Shown in pieces: positions 35,261-42,422 of a stretch of DNA of 42,422 nt (the stretch's first letter is position 1; each line of letters starts with the position of its first letter). A program made the translations under genes and the position numbers. The stretch comes from an uncultured Verrucomicrobiales bacterium (GTDB lineage Bacteria; Verrucomicrobiota; Verrucomicrobiia; Verrucomicrobiales; Akkermansiaceae). The notes under the pieces were generated by a model. It had not been told where the DNA came from, did not search any database, and saw only the letters and a program-made list of their open reading frames with translations. The DNA is taken from contig CALDZJ010000041.1 in assembly GCA_937944055.1 (NCBI GenBank), forward strand, positions 1 through 42,422. Direction: 5' to 3'.

Positions 35261-35419
35261 CTACTTTTGGTTCAGCACGGGGATTTCTGGCTGGCCGCCA
35301 AATCCTGGAAGTGGGCGCAATGGCGGCACTGGCTCCTCACTTGTGCAGCAGCCACAAGAGCTGAGACCAAGAGAACCGAGCGAAAAGGCAGCAAGAGCGA
35401 AAATTTTAAGGAATTTCAT
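35261..35419 (-). CDS. small lipoprotein (52 aa)
   Basis: The frame reads MKFLKIFALAAFSLGSLGLS, then SCGCC and a Pro/Gly-rich tail ending PVLNQK. The lipobox is LSSC with lipidated Cys at residue 22, followed by two further cysteines (SCGCC). A strong terminator follows 25 nt downstream and another terminator lies upstream, so this is a separate small transcription unit, which supports a real gene. The family is unknown. Confidence 0.75.
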   Translation of the reverse strand: MKFLKIFALAAFSLGSLGLSSCGCCTSEEPVPPLRPLPGFGGQPEIPVLNQK

Positions 35420-35448
35420 AAGCTTGAATTGAGTGAAAGGTTTTCGAG

Positions 35449-35491
35449 AAAAAAAGAGCCGGAGAGATAGCCTTACTACCTACCCCGGCTC
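35449..35491 (-). terminator. Rho-independent terminator of the 41-aa lipoprotein gene
   Basis: On the minus strand the arms GAGCCGG and CCGGCTC enclose a 22-nt loop and are followed by seven T. It separates the two tiny lipoprotein genes. Confidence 0.75.
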
Positions 35492-35513
35492 AAATTTTAA
35501 TCGCTGGTCTAGA

Positions 35514-35639
35514 TTACTTAGAAGGAATCGAGACAGGAGCAGGAGCAAGAGGAGCAAGGACGTCAGGAGCACTTCCGCAAGAAGTGAGTGAGAATCCAGC
35601 AAGAGCTGCAACGAGGCTGAGGATAGTAGCAATTTTCAT
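35514..35639 (-). CDS. small lipoprotein (41 aa)
   Basis: The frame reads MKIATILSLVAALAGFSLTS, then CGSAPDVLAPLAPAPVSIPS and a final Lys. The lipobox LTSC has Cys at residue 21 and is followed by a Pro/Ala-rich tail of 20 residues. An A-rich AAGAAA segment lies upstream of the ATG. A terminator follows. Shape and composition match the 30-aa lipoprotein at 12735, although they are not obviously homologous. Confidence 0.75.
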   Translation of the reverse strand: MKIATILSLVAALAGFSLTSCGSAPDVLAPLAPAPVSIPSK

Positions 35640-35861
35640 TGTTATTTCTTAATGTTGTTTTTTTTGTTTTAGAGAAAGGGGATTCATCCCCCTCATCTTG
35701 GGAGGTTCGGAGAGTGTTACTAACCGTTCCAAGTTGCCGAAAGAATAGGTAAGTCCCTATCCCATGCAAGTGATTAAGGAATCTTTTCTAAACTTTCCAA
35801 GCTGAGTTCCTTTGAAAACTGGGATTGCATCAGCGAAAATGCGCGATAACGTCCGCCCTCC

Positions 35862-36863
35862 ATGAAAAGTCCCGCTCATGTTGCCATCGTCGGTGCCACC
35901 GGCGCCGTCGGTCGAGAAATGCTCATCTGTCTCGCCGAACGTGATTTCCCCCTTTCAAAGCTCACCCTCTTAGCCTCCGCAAGATCAGCAGGCCAGACGC
36001 TCACTTTCCGAGGAGAAGAAATCGTCATTCAAGAACTGCGGGAAGACTCTTTCCAAGGCATCGACATCGCCCTCTTCTCTGCCGGAGGTGGCATTTCCGA
36101 AACCTTTGCCCCCATCGCTGCCGAAAGTGGCTGCATCGTCATCGATAACTCCTCCGCCTTTCGGATGGATCCTGAGGTTCCCCTCGTCGTCCCCGAGATT
36201 AATCCTCAGGCCGCTCAGCAGCATCCGCGCAATATCATCGCGAACCCAAACTGCTCCACCATCATCACCCTCATGGGCCTCGCCCCACTTCATCGAGCCT
36301 TCGGCTTAACCGGCCTCATTGCCTCGACCTATCAAGCCGTCTCAGGAAGCGGCGCGCAGGGAATCGCCGAGCTCGAGAGCCAAGTCCAGTCCCTCGTCGC
36401 CGGCACCCCGATCGAGAAAAAAGTCTACCCCCACCAAATCGCGCACAACGTCATCCCCCATGTCGACGTCTTCCAAGACAGCGGCTACACGAAAGAAGAG
36501 CAAAAAATGCTCCACGAAGGACGTAAAATTTTAGACCTCCCAGAACTCAAAGTCACCTGCACCTGCGTCCGCGTGCCCGTCATGCGTTCACACTCGATCT
36601 CTGTAACCGCAATCTTTGAAAAAGACCCCACCCTCGCAGAAGCTCAGGCCGTTTTTCGAAATGCCTCCGGAGTGGAACTGCGAGATGACCCCTCGCAGGG
36701 ACTCTACCCCGTCCCCCTCGACACCATCGGAAAAGATGACTGCCTCATCGGGCGGATTCGCAAAGACCAAGTCCTCCCCCAGGCCCTCGCCCTCTGGATC
36801 GTCGGCGACCAAGTGCGCAAAGGAGCCGCACTCAACGCGGTGCAAATCGCTGAGCTTCTCTAA
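35862..36863 (+). CDS. asd: aspartate-semialdehyde dehydrogenase
   Basis: A 333-residue NADP-dependent enzyme making aspartate semialdehyde for lysine, threonine, methionine and diaminopimelate. The Rossmann start IVGATGAVGREML is followed by the catalytic Cys131 in NPNCSTI. The segments STYQAVSGSGAQGIAEL and RVPVMRSHS are typical of the Gram-positive/PVC-type enzyme. Length is typical. uvrA follows after a 97-bp gap with its own promoter-like sequence, so the two are probably separate units. Confidence 0.96.
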   Translation: MKSPAHVAIVGATGAVGREMLICLAERDFPLSKLTLLASARSAGQTLTFRGEEIVIQELREDSFQGIDIALFSAGGGISETFAPIAAESGCIVIDNSSAFRMDPEVPLVVPEINPQAAQQHPRNIIANPNCSTIITLMGLAPLHRAFGLTGLIASTYQAVSGSGAQGIAELESQVQSLVAGTPIEKKVYPHQIAHNVIPHVDVFQDSGYTKEEQKMLHEGRKILDLPELKVTCTCVRVPVMRSHSISVTAIFEKDPTLAEAQAVFRNASGVELRDDPSQGLYPVPLDTIGKDDCLIGRIRKDQVLPQALALWIVGDQVRKGAALNAVQIAELL

Positions 36864-36960
36864 TCCATTCCCTCACCCGCTGAGCGGCTCAGTCGCCCCT
36901 TCACCATCATTTGCAGCCTAAGCCACTTGCGCAGCCCCCTCCGCACGCTACCTTGGCCCC

Positions 36961-39900
36961 GTGCCTAAGAAAGCTGCTCCCAAGCCCTCCCAAAACGTGA
37001 TTCACATCCGGGGGGCCCGTCAGCATAACCTCAAAAATCTCGATCTAGAGATCCCCATTGGCGAGCTCACGGTCATCACGGGGCCTTCTGGCTCTGGGAA
37101 ATCCTCACTTGCCTTTCACACCCTTTACGCCGAGGGCCAGCGTCGCTACGTCGAGACCTTCTCGCCCTACGTGCGCCAGTTCTTCGACCGCATGGATAAG
37201 CCCGAGGTCGACCGGATCGACGGCATCCCCCCCGCCATCGCCATCGAGCAAAAAAACACCATCCGCACCACCCGCTCCACCGTCGGCACTCTCACTGAGG
37301 TTAATGACTACCTAAAGCTTCTCTACCCGCGCCTCGCCACCGGCTACCACCCAGAAAGCGGCGAAGAAGTCCGCCCAGACAGCCCCCAATCCATCCTCAC
37401 ACACTGCCTCAAAAACTTCACCGATCAACAAATCCTCGTCCTCTTCCCCATCCCCGTCCCCCAAGACACCAAAGCGACAGACCTCTTCCCGTTTCTGAAT
37501 TCCCAAGGCTACCTTCGCATCTTTTTTAAAGGCGAGATCATCCGTACCGACTCCCCGCCCAAGCTACGCAAACTCCCCACCGAGGTCTGGATCATCCAAG
37601 ACCGCCTCAAGGTCTCTTCTCGTAATAAATCACGCCTCACCGAGTCCTTCGAGCAAGCCCTCGCCCTAGGCAAGGGCCGCTGCAACGTGGCGGAGACCTC
37701 CGGTCTCCAAGCCCACTCTTTCTCCACCTCCTGGGCTCCCCTCGTCAAGCCCACCTCCTCCCTCTTCTCCTTCAACTCCCCTCTCGGAGCCTGCAACAAC
37801 TGCCGCGGCTTCGGGCGCGTCATCGGCATCGACCTAGACAAAGCCATCCCGAACCACCTCCTCTCCCTCCGCGATGGAGCCATCAAGCCCTTCCAAGGTC
37901 AGCGTGGAGAAGATTGCCAGCGCGATCTCCTCCGCAACTGTAAAACCGCCGGCATTAATCCCAATGCTCCATGGAATGAACTCACCCCAGCACAGCAACG
38001 CTGGGTCAAGTACGGCGAACGCAGTAATAAATCATCCCTCTCCTCGCTTGAGCAATCAGAAACCCTGTGGAGTGAGGGCCGGTGGTATGGCATCCAAGGC
38101 TTCTTCGACTGGCTAGAAACCAAAGCCTACAAGATGCACGTCCGCGTCTTCCTCTCCCGCTACCGAGCCTACACCGAGTGCGCAGAATGCCAAGGCACCC
38201 GTCTCCAGCCAGACGCCCTCCACTTTAAGATCCTCGGTAAGGCCCTCCCAGAACTCTGGCAAATCCCCCTTGATCAACTTCTCTTCTTTTTCGAAGGAGT
38301 CGCCAGCGCTCATGCCCCGCTCGATAAAACCACGGAGTTAGTCCTCAATGAGATTACCTCCCGTCTCCACTACCTCTGTGAAGTAGGCCTCGGCTACCTC
38401 ACCCTAGATCGCCCCGCCCGGACCCTCTCCGGAGGCGAAATCGCCCGGGTCAATCTCACCACCTGTCTCGGCTCCGCTCTCACGCAGACTCTTTTCGTCC
38501 TCGATGAACCCACCGTGGGACTCCATGCCCGTGACATCGCCCGCCTCACCAAAGTGATGCACGATCTCCGCGATAAAGGGAACACCCTCGTCGTCGTCGA
38601 GCATGATGAAGCGGTGATGCGCCAAGCTGATCACCTCCTCGACATGGGCCCCCAAGCCGGCGAAGCCGGTGGCACCATCGTGGCGGCGCTTTCCAAGCGC
38701 CAAGCCAACTCCAAATCCTCTCTCAAAACATTCCCCAACTCCATCACCCTCCCCTACCTCCTCGGCACGAAGTCGATCCCCACCCCCAAGCACACCCGCA
38801 AACCCAAAGCCCACCTAAAAATCCGTAAGGGCTCCTGTCACAACATTGAAAACCTCTCCCTCGACCTCCCGCTCGGACTCTTCGTCTGCTTCACCGGAGT
38901 CTCCGGTTCCGGGAAATCAACCCTTGCTCACCCCATCATTTTTAACAATCTCGCTCGCCACTTTGGCATCACGATCGATGAGGCTCCAGCCCCTGCTGAG
39001 CTCTCCGGAATGGATGAGATTAATGGCGTCCAACTCATCGACCAATCTCCCCTTTCCCGCACTCCTCGCTCCACTCCGGCCGTCCTCCTAGGCGCCTTCG
39101 AGCATCTGCGCCAGCTCCTCGCCCTGACCAAAGCGGCAAAACTCAACGAGCTCACCCCTGGCTATTTCTCCTTTAATTCCGGCCCCGGACGCTGCCAACG
39201 CTGCGCTGGTAACGGCTTTGAGAAAGTGGAAATGCAGTTCCTCTCAGACCTCTACCTCACCTGCCCAGAGTGCAATGGCACCCGCTTCACTCAGGCCGCT
39301 GAATCCTATAAATACCACGGAAAATCGGTCGTGGATTTCCTCCGCTTCACCGCCACTGAAGCACTGCACTTTCTGGAAGGGATCGATGCCGAGACGAATA
39401 AAGAAAAACTCCTTCTGGGCAAAGCCCGCTTCGCCCTCCAGCCCCTTATCGAGACCGGACTCGGCTATCTACGACTCGGCCAAGCGCTCAACACCCTCTC
39501 CGGTGGCGAGGCCCAACGCCTCAAGCTCTGCCAACTCCTCACCTCCACCAGCGGCAGTGTGAACTCCCTCCTCATTCTCGATGAACCCACCACGGGGCTG
39601 CACTTCATCGACATTGAAAAACTCCTCACCATTTTCCACCGCCTCGTAGATATCGGATACTCGCTTGTCGTCATCGAACATCAAAGCGACGTCATCAAAA
39701 ATGCTGATCACGTCATCGAGCTAGGCCCCGCAGCCGGTCAAAACGGAGGCCAAATCGTTTACGAGGGCCCACCCGTGGCGGAGACTTTCAGTCTCCCCGC
39801 CCCTCCCTCTACCAAGCCGCCAAAATTAAAAATTAGAAAATCCAAACCGGAAATTTCCATCCACGGCCTCCGCCATCACAATCTCAAAAATATCGACGTC

Positions 39901-42422
39901 ACCATTCCTCACAATGAATTCGTAGTGGTCTCCGGCCTCTCAGGTTCAGGGAAATCCACCCTCTCATTCGATGTCATTTTCGCCGAGGGCCAACGGCGCT
40001 TCCTAGACTCCATGTCTCCCTACGCTCGCCAATTCGCGAGCCAACTCGAGAAGCCAGACCTAGATCTCATCACCGGCCTCCCGCCCACCGTCGCGATCGA
40101 GCAGCGCATCTCACGCGGGGGCGGAAAATCGACCGTAGGCACCGTCACTGAAATCTACCACTTCCTCCGCCTCCTCTACGCCAAAATCGGCATCCAACAC
40201 TGCCCACAATCGGGCGAGGCCGTCATCTCTCAAACCCCCGAGGCGATCGGTGAACAACTCGGCAAGCTCCTCAAAAAGCACACACAAATTCGCCTCCTCT
40301 CACCCGTCCTCAAAGCACGCAAGGGCTTCCACAACGAATACGCCGCCGCTGCTGAGAAAGCCGGTTTTGAAGAAATGTTCATTGATGGTCAACTCATCGA
40401 GACCGCCAACTTTCAGCCACTGGCCCGCCATAAGGCGCACGATATCGACTTCGTCGTAGCGGTGCTTTCCAAGCGCCAAGCCGGTTCAGAAATCTCTGCC
40501 CACCTCGCCACCGCCCTCCAATACGGCAAAGGCACCTTCCGCGCCCTCACCGCAAAAGGTGATCTCCACACCTTCTCCACCCAGCGCGTCTCGGCCACCA
40601 CCGGCGAATCTTTCGAGGAACTCGACCCCCACCACTTCTCGTTCAACTCACCCCGCGGTTGGTGTAAAACCTGCCGTGGTTACGGACACCTCACCAGCCG
40701 CACCCTAGATCTCAAAGGCTACAACTCCGAGGCCGAAGCCGAGATTCACGAAGAAAAACGCGCCGCCAAGGCCGCCCCTGAAGAACAAACAAGCTGCCCA
40801 GATTGCCACGGCGCGCGCCTCCGCGAAACCTCCCGCCACGTCTTTCTCCCCATGGCGGAGACCTCCGGTCGCCAAGCCAAAGCAAAAAGTAAAAAAGGAC
40901 AAGGAGACCAGAAGTCTCCGTCACTCTCCCTCCCCCAAATCACCGCACTCACGGTCAAAGACGCCCGATCCATCCTTCAATCCCTCAAGTTCAAAGGGCG
41001 CGACCTTGCCATCTCACGGGACATCACGCCCGAGATCATCCAGCGGCTCGAATTTCTCGATCACGTCGGCCTCGGCTACCTCCAGCTCGACCGCTCCGCC
41101 GTCACTCTCTCCGGGGGAGAATCCCAGCGCATCCGCCTTGCCGCCCAGCTCGGCTCGAATCTTCAAGGCGTCCTCTACATCTTAGACGAGCCCACCATCG
41201 GCCTTCATCCCCGCGACAACAGCGCCCTCCTTGGCACCCTCCAAGAACTCAAGAATAAGGGCAATAGCCTCCTCCTTGTCGAACACGATGATGACACCAT
41301 CCGCGCCGCCACCCACCTCATCGACCTCGGCCCCGGCGCCGGAGTGGAAGGCGGAGAAGTCGTCTTCGAAGGCAAGCCCACCAAAAAATCCGGCAGCAAA
41401 AATTCCCCCACCATCCAAGCCCTCCAAAATCCCCTCGCCCACCCCAGCCGAGGCGAACGCCGCAAAATCCTCAAAGCAAAAAAGAACTGGCTCCAACTCA
41501 AAGGCTGCACCGCCAACAACCTCAAAAATATCGACGTAGAAATCCCCCTCGGCCGCCTCACCGTCCTCACCGGAGTCTCCGGCTCCGGCAAATCCTCCCT
41601 CATGCGCGGCTGCATCAGCGTGGCGGGGACCTCCGGTCTCCAAGCCCAACCCACATCCAAAACCCCTCCCTACAAATCCGCCACCGGCTTCCAAAACTTC
41701 AAATACAAATACGAAGTGGACCAATCTCCCATCGGCAAAACTTCCCGCTCGTGCCCCGCCACCTACGTCAAACTCTTCGACCACATTCGCGCTCTCTTTG
41801 CTCAGCTCCCCGAGTCCCGCATGCGCGGCTACACCGCCTCCCGCTTCTCCTTCAATAATAAAGACGGCCAATGCCCCGAGTGCAAAGGCAATGGACGCAT
41901 CAAGCTGGAGATGGACTTCCTCCCGACCACCTGGATCGATTGTGAAGCCTGCCTTGGCGATCGCTATAACCCTGCCACCTTAGAAATCCGCTACAACGGC
42001 CTCACGATCGGTGACATCCTCCGGCTCAGCATTAAGACGGCAGCCGAGTTCTTCTCCGCTCATCCCAAACTACAAAAACCGCTCAGCCTCCTCGCCGAAA
42101 CCGGCCTAGGCTACCTTACGCTTGGCCAACCCAGCCCCACCGTCTCTGGTGGCGAAGCTCAGCGCCTCAAGCTCGTAACCCAACTCACGAAAGGCCGCCC
42201 AAAAATCACGGATGCCGGCCCGAGCAACACCAATCTTTACCTCATCGAGGAGCCCACCATCGGCCTTCACCAACAGGACGTAGCCCGGCTTAATGATGTC
42301 CTCCATCGACTCGTCGATGAGGGGCACACCGTCATCGTGATCGAGCATCACATGGACCTCGCCGCTGAAGCAGACTACCTCATCGACATCGGCCCAGAAG
42401 CAGGACCAAAAGGAGGCCAAAT
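36961..42422 (+). CDS. uvrA: double-length UvrA excinuclease subunit, 3' end outside the window
   Basis: Over 1,820 residues are in view from a GTG start, about twice the usual UvrA. Four ABC modules are present with Walker A motifs [27 protein letters not shown] and TGVSGSGKS, and signatures LSGGE (three times) and VSGGE. Zinc-finger cysteine pairs occur in each half ([56 protein letters not shown]). This is a tandem fusion of two UvrA, as known in Chlamydia, giving a covalent dimer that scans DNA for lesions with UvrB. The fourth module reads [10 protein letters not shown], with Glu replacing the Walker B Asp. Seven 27-nt palindromic elements lie in the coding sequence. Confidence 0.93.
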   Translation, partial: MPKKAAPKPSQNVIHIRGARQHNLKNLDLEIPIGELTVITGPSGSGKSSLAFHTLYAEGQRRYVETFSPYVRQFFDRMDKPEVDRIDGIPPAIAIEQKNTIRTTRSTVGTLTEVNDYLKLLYPRLATGYHPESGEEVRPDSPQSILTHCLKNFTDQQILVLFPIPVPQDTKATDLFPFLNSQGYLRIFFKGEIIRTDSPPKLRKLPTEVWIIQDRLKVSSRNKSRLTESFEQALALGKGRCNVAETSGLQAHSFSTSWAPLVKPTSSLFSFNSPLGACNNCRGFGRVIGIDLDKAIPNHLLSLRDGAIKPFQGQRGEDCQRDLLRNCKTAGINPNAPWNELTPAQQRWVKYGERSNKSSLSSLEQSETLWSEGRWYGIQGFFDWLETKAYKMHVRVFLSRYRAYTECAECQGTRLQPDALHFKILGKALPELWQIPLDQLLFFFEGVASAHAPLDKTTELVLNEITSRLHYLCEVGLGYLTLDRPARTLSGGEIARVNLTTCLGSALTQTLFVLDEPTVGLHARDIARLTKVMHDLRDKGNTLVVVEHDEAVMRQADHLLDMGPQAGEAGGTIVAALSKRQANSKSSLKTFPNSITLPYLLGTKSIPTPKHTRKPKAHLKIRKGSCHNIENLSLDLPLGLFVCFTGVSGSGKSTLAHPIIFNNLARHFGITIDEAPAPAELSGMDEINGVQLIDQSPLSRTPRSTPAVLLGAFEHLRQLLALTKAAKLNELTPGYFSFNSGPGRCQRCAGNGFEKVEMQFLSDLYLTCPECNGTRFTQAAESYKYHGKSVVDFLRFTATEALHFLEGIDAETNKEKLLLGKARFALQPLIETGLGYLRLGQALNTLSGGEAQRLKLCQLLTSTSGSVNSLLILDEPTTGLHFIDIEKLLTIFHRLVDIGYSLVVIEHQSDVIKNADHVIELGPAAGQNGGQIVYEGPPVAETFSLPAPPSTKPPKLKIRKSKPEISIHGLRHHNLKNIDVTIPHNEFVVVSGLSGSGKSTLSFDVIFAEGQRRFLDSMSPYARQFASQLEKPDLDLITGLPPTVAIEQRISRGGGKSTVGTVTEIYHFLRLLYAKIGIQHCPQSGEAVISQTPEAIGEQLGKLLKKHTQIRLLSPVLKARKGFHNEYAAAAEKAGFEEMFIDGQLIETANFQPLARHKAHDIDFVVAVLSKRQAGSEISAHLATALQYGKGTFRALTAKGDLHTFSTQRVSATTGESFEELDPHHFSFNSPRGWCKTCRGYGHLTSRTLDLKGYNSEAEAEIHEEKRAAKAAPEEQTSCPDCHGARLRETSRHVFLPMAETSGRQAKAKSKKGQGDQKSPSLSLPQITALTVKDARSILQSLKFKGRDLAISRDITPEIIQRLEFLDHVGLGYLQLDRSAVTLSGGESQRIRLAAQLGSNLQGVLYILDEPTIGLHPRDNSALLGTLQELKNKGNSLLLVEHDDDTIRAATHLIDLGPGAGVEGGEVVFEGKPTKKSGSKNSPTIQALQNPLAHPSRGERRKILKAKKNWLQLKGCTANNLKNIDVEIPLGRLTVLTGVSGSGKSSLMRGCISVAGTSGLQAQPTSKTPPYKSATGFQNFKYKYEVDQSPIGKTSRSCPATYVKLFDHIRALFAQLPESRMRGYTASRFSFNNKDGQCPECKGNGRIKLEMDFLPTTWIDCEACLGDRYNPATLEIRYNGLTIGDILRLSIKTAAEFFSAHPKLQKPLSLLAETGLGYLTLGQPSPTVSGGEAQRLKLVTQLTKGRPKITDAGPSNTNLYLIEEPTIGLHQQDVARLNDVLHRLVDEGHTVIVIEHHMDLAAEADYLIDIGPEAGPKGGQ
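37687..37713 (+). repeat. 27-nt palindromic element, copy B (in uvrA)
   Basis: Codes VAETSGLQA (residues 243-251) in frame. It is identical over 27 nt to the intergenic copy after argG. It sits in the variable loop that follows GKGR in the first UvrA unit. Confidence 0.85.
38680..38706 (+). repeat. 27-nt palindromic element, copy C (in uvrA)
   Basis: Arms GGCGCTT and AAGCGCC around TCC with the standard feet. It codes VAALSKRQA (574-582) in the loop following AGEAGGTI, where UvrA proteins normally read VVAEGTP. Confidence 0.85.
39775..39801 (+). repeat. 27-nt palindromic element, copy D (in uvrA)
   Basis: Arms GGAGACT and AGTCTCC around TTC. The last base of the left arm and first base of the right arm both differ from copy B, in a compensating way. 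It codes VAETFSLPA (939-947) at the junction between the two UvrA units. Confidence 0.8.
40456..40482 (+). repeat. 27-nt palindromic element, copy E (in uvrA)
   Basis: Foot GTAGC, arms GGTGCTT and AAGCGCC (one G-T pair), loop TCC, foot AAGCC. It differs from copy C at 2 positions. It codes VAVLSKRQA (1166-1174) in the place of the usual VVDRL strand. Confidence 0.8.
40852..40878 (+). repeat. 27-nt palindromic element, copy F (in uvrA)
   Basis: Foot ATGGC, arms GGAGACC and GGTCGCC (one mismatch), loop TCC, foot AAGCC. It codes MAETSGRQA (1298-1306) and is followed 19 nt later by an inverted copy. Confidence 0.8.
40898..40924 (-). repeat. 27-nt palindromic element, inverted copy F' (in uvrA)
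   Basis: On the minus strand: foot GTGAC, arms GGAGACT and GGTCTCC (one mispairing), loop TCT. With copy F it forms an inverted pair with both GTGG-like feet outermost, the layout called REPIN in other bacteria. The plus strand codes a Lys/Gly/Ser-rich insert here. Confidence 0.65.
41620..41646 (+). repeat. 27-nt palindromic element, copy G (in uvrA)
   Basis: One base different from copy B (arm GGGGACC, giving a G-T pair). It codes VAGTSGLQA (1554-1562) in the loop after the fourth Walker A helix. Confidence 0.85.

Noticed and set aside
35012-35470. 152-residue plus-strand frame
   Set aside because: It runs opposite the TPR-like protein gene and the 52-aa lipoprotein, both of which have signal or membrane features, and the lipoprotein has its own terminator; its own product is charged and low-complexity.
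41182-41871. 229-residue minus-strand frame
   Set aside because: Antisense to uvrA module four; Gly/Glu-rich product typical of a shadow frame.
1-42422. CRISPR array, tRNA, rRNA, prophage or insertion sequence
   Set aside because: No regularly spaced direct repeats, no cloverleaf with a CCA end, no rRNA-like stretch and no transposase, integrase or phage gene was found.

Overview
The window looks like chromosomal DNA from a member of the PVC group, most probably a Verrucomicrobiota bacterium. This is an inference. It rests on a double-length UvrA of the kind known from Chlamydiae, a giant HAF/thrombospondin-3 repeat surface protein, GYF_2/DUF4190 and DUF2752 membrane proteins, several tiny Lys-Met lipoproteins, and the scarcity of clear Shine-Dalgarno sites. 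No rRNA, tRNA, CRISPR array, prophage or transposase gene was recognised.

Layout. Positions 1-4037 (minus) hold most of a very large repeat protein gene that runs off the left edge. Its frame is broken by a 22-bp tandem duplication at 3305-3353. A lipoprotein, a TrmA/RlmD-type RNA methyltransferase, a secreted protein and argG follow (4411-8257). Next come an RND efflux pump without its usual partners (8398-11562), two tail-anchored small proteins, a 30-residue lipoprotein and rplS (to 13374). Positions 13524-16598 encode three envelope proteins, including a YdjY-like protein and a squalene-cyclase-fold repeat protein. Then a SufR-like regulator diverges from a lysine 2,3-aminomutase gene (kamA), with a perfect operator-like palindrome on the kamA promoter.

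Positions 18803-22081 form a sulfur-handling locus. A TauE/SafE exporter faces one polypeptide that joins a cysteine desulfurase, an ETHE1-like persulfide dioxygenase and a rhodanese, all with catalytic residues intact. Then come DUF2752 and GYF/DUF4190 proteins, fabI, hisF, a transglutaminase-like protein, an alpha/beta hydrolase, gpmI, a thioesterase, a HerA-like ATPase, alr, comEC, a TPR-like protein, two more tiny lipoproteins, asd, and uvrA running off the right edge.

The most unusual signal is a family of 27-nt palindromic elements: foot GTGGC, two 7-nt complementary arms around a 3-nt loop, foot AAGCC. Nine copies are visible: one after argG, one upstream of hisF, and seven inside the uvrA coding sequence. 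Six of those seven lie in the same reading frame, coding for VAETSGLQA-like or VAALSKRQA-like peptides. Arm changes are compensatory between copies. The GTGG/GTAG foot and the hairpin resemble REP elements moved by RAYT transposases, but here they are tolerated inside a conserved DNA-repair gene, as Rickettsia palindromic elements are.
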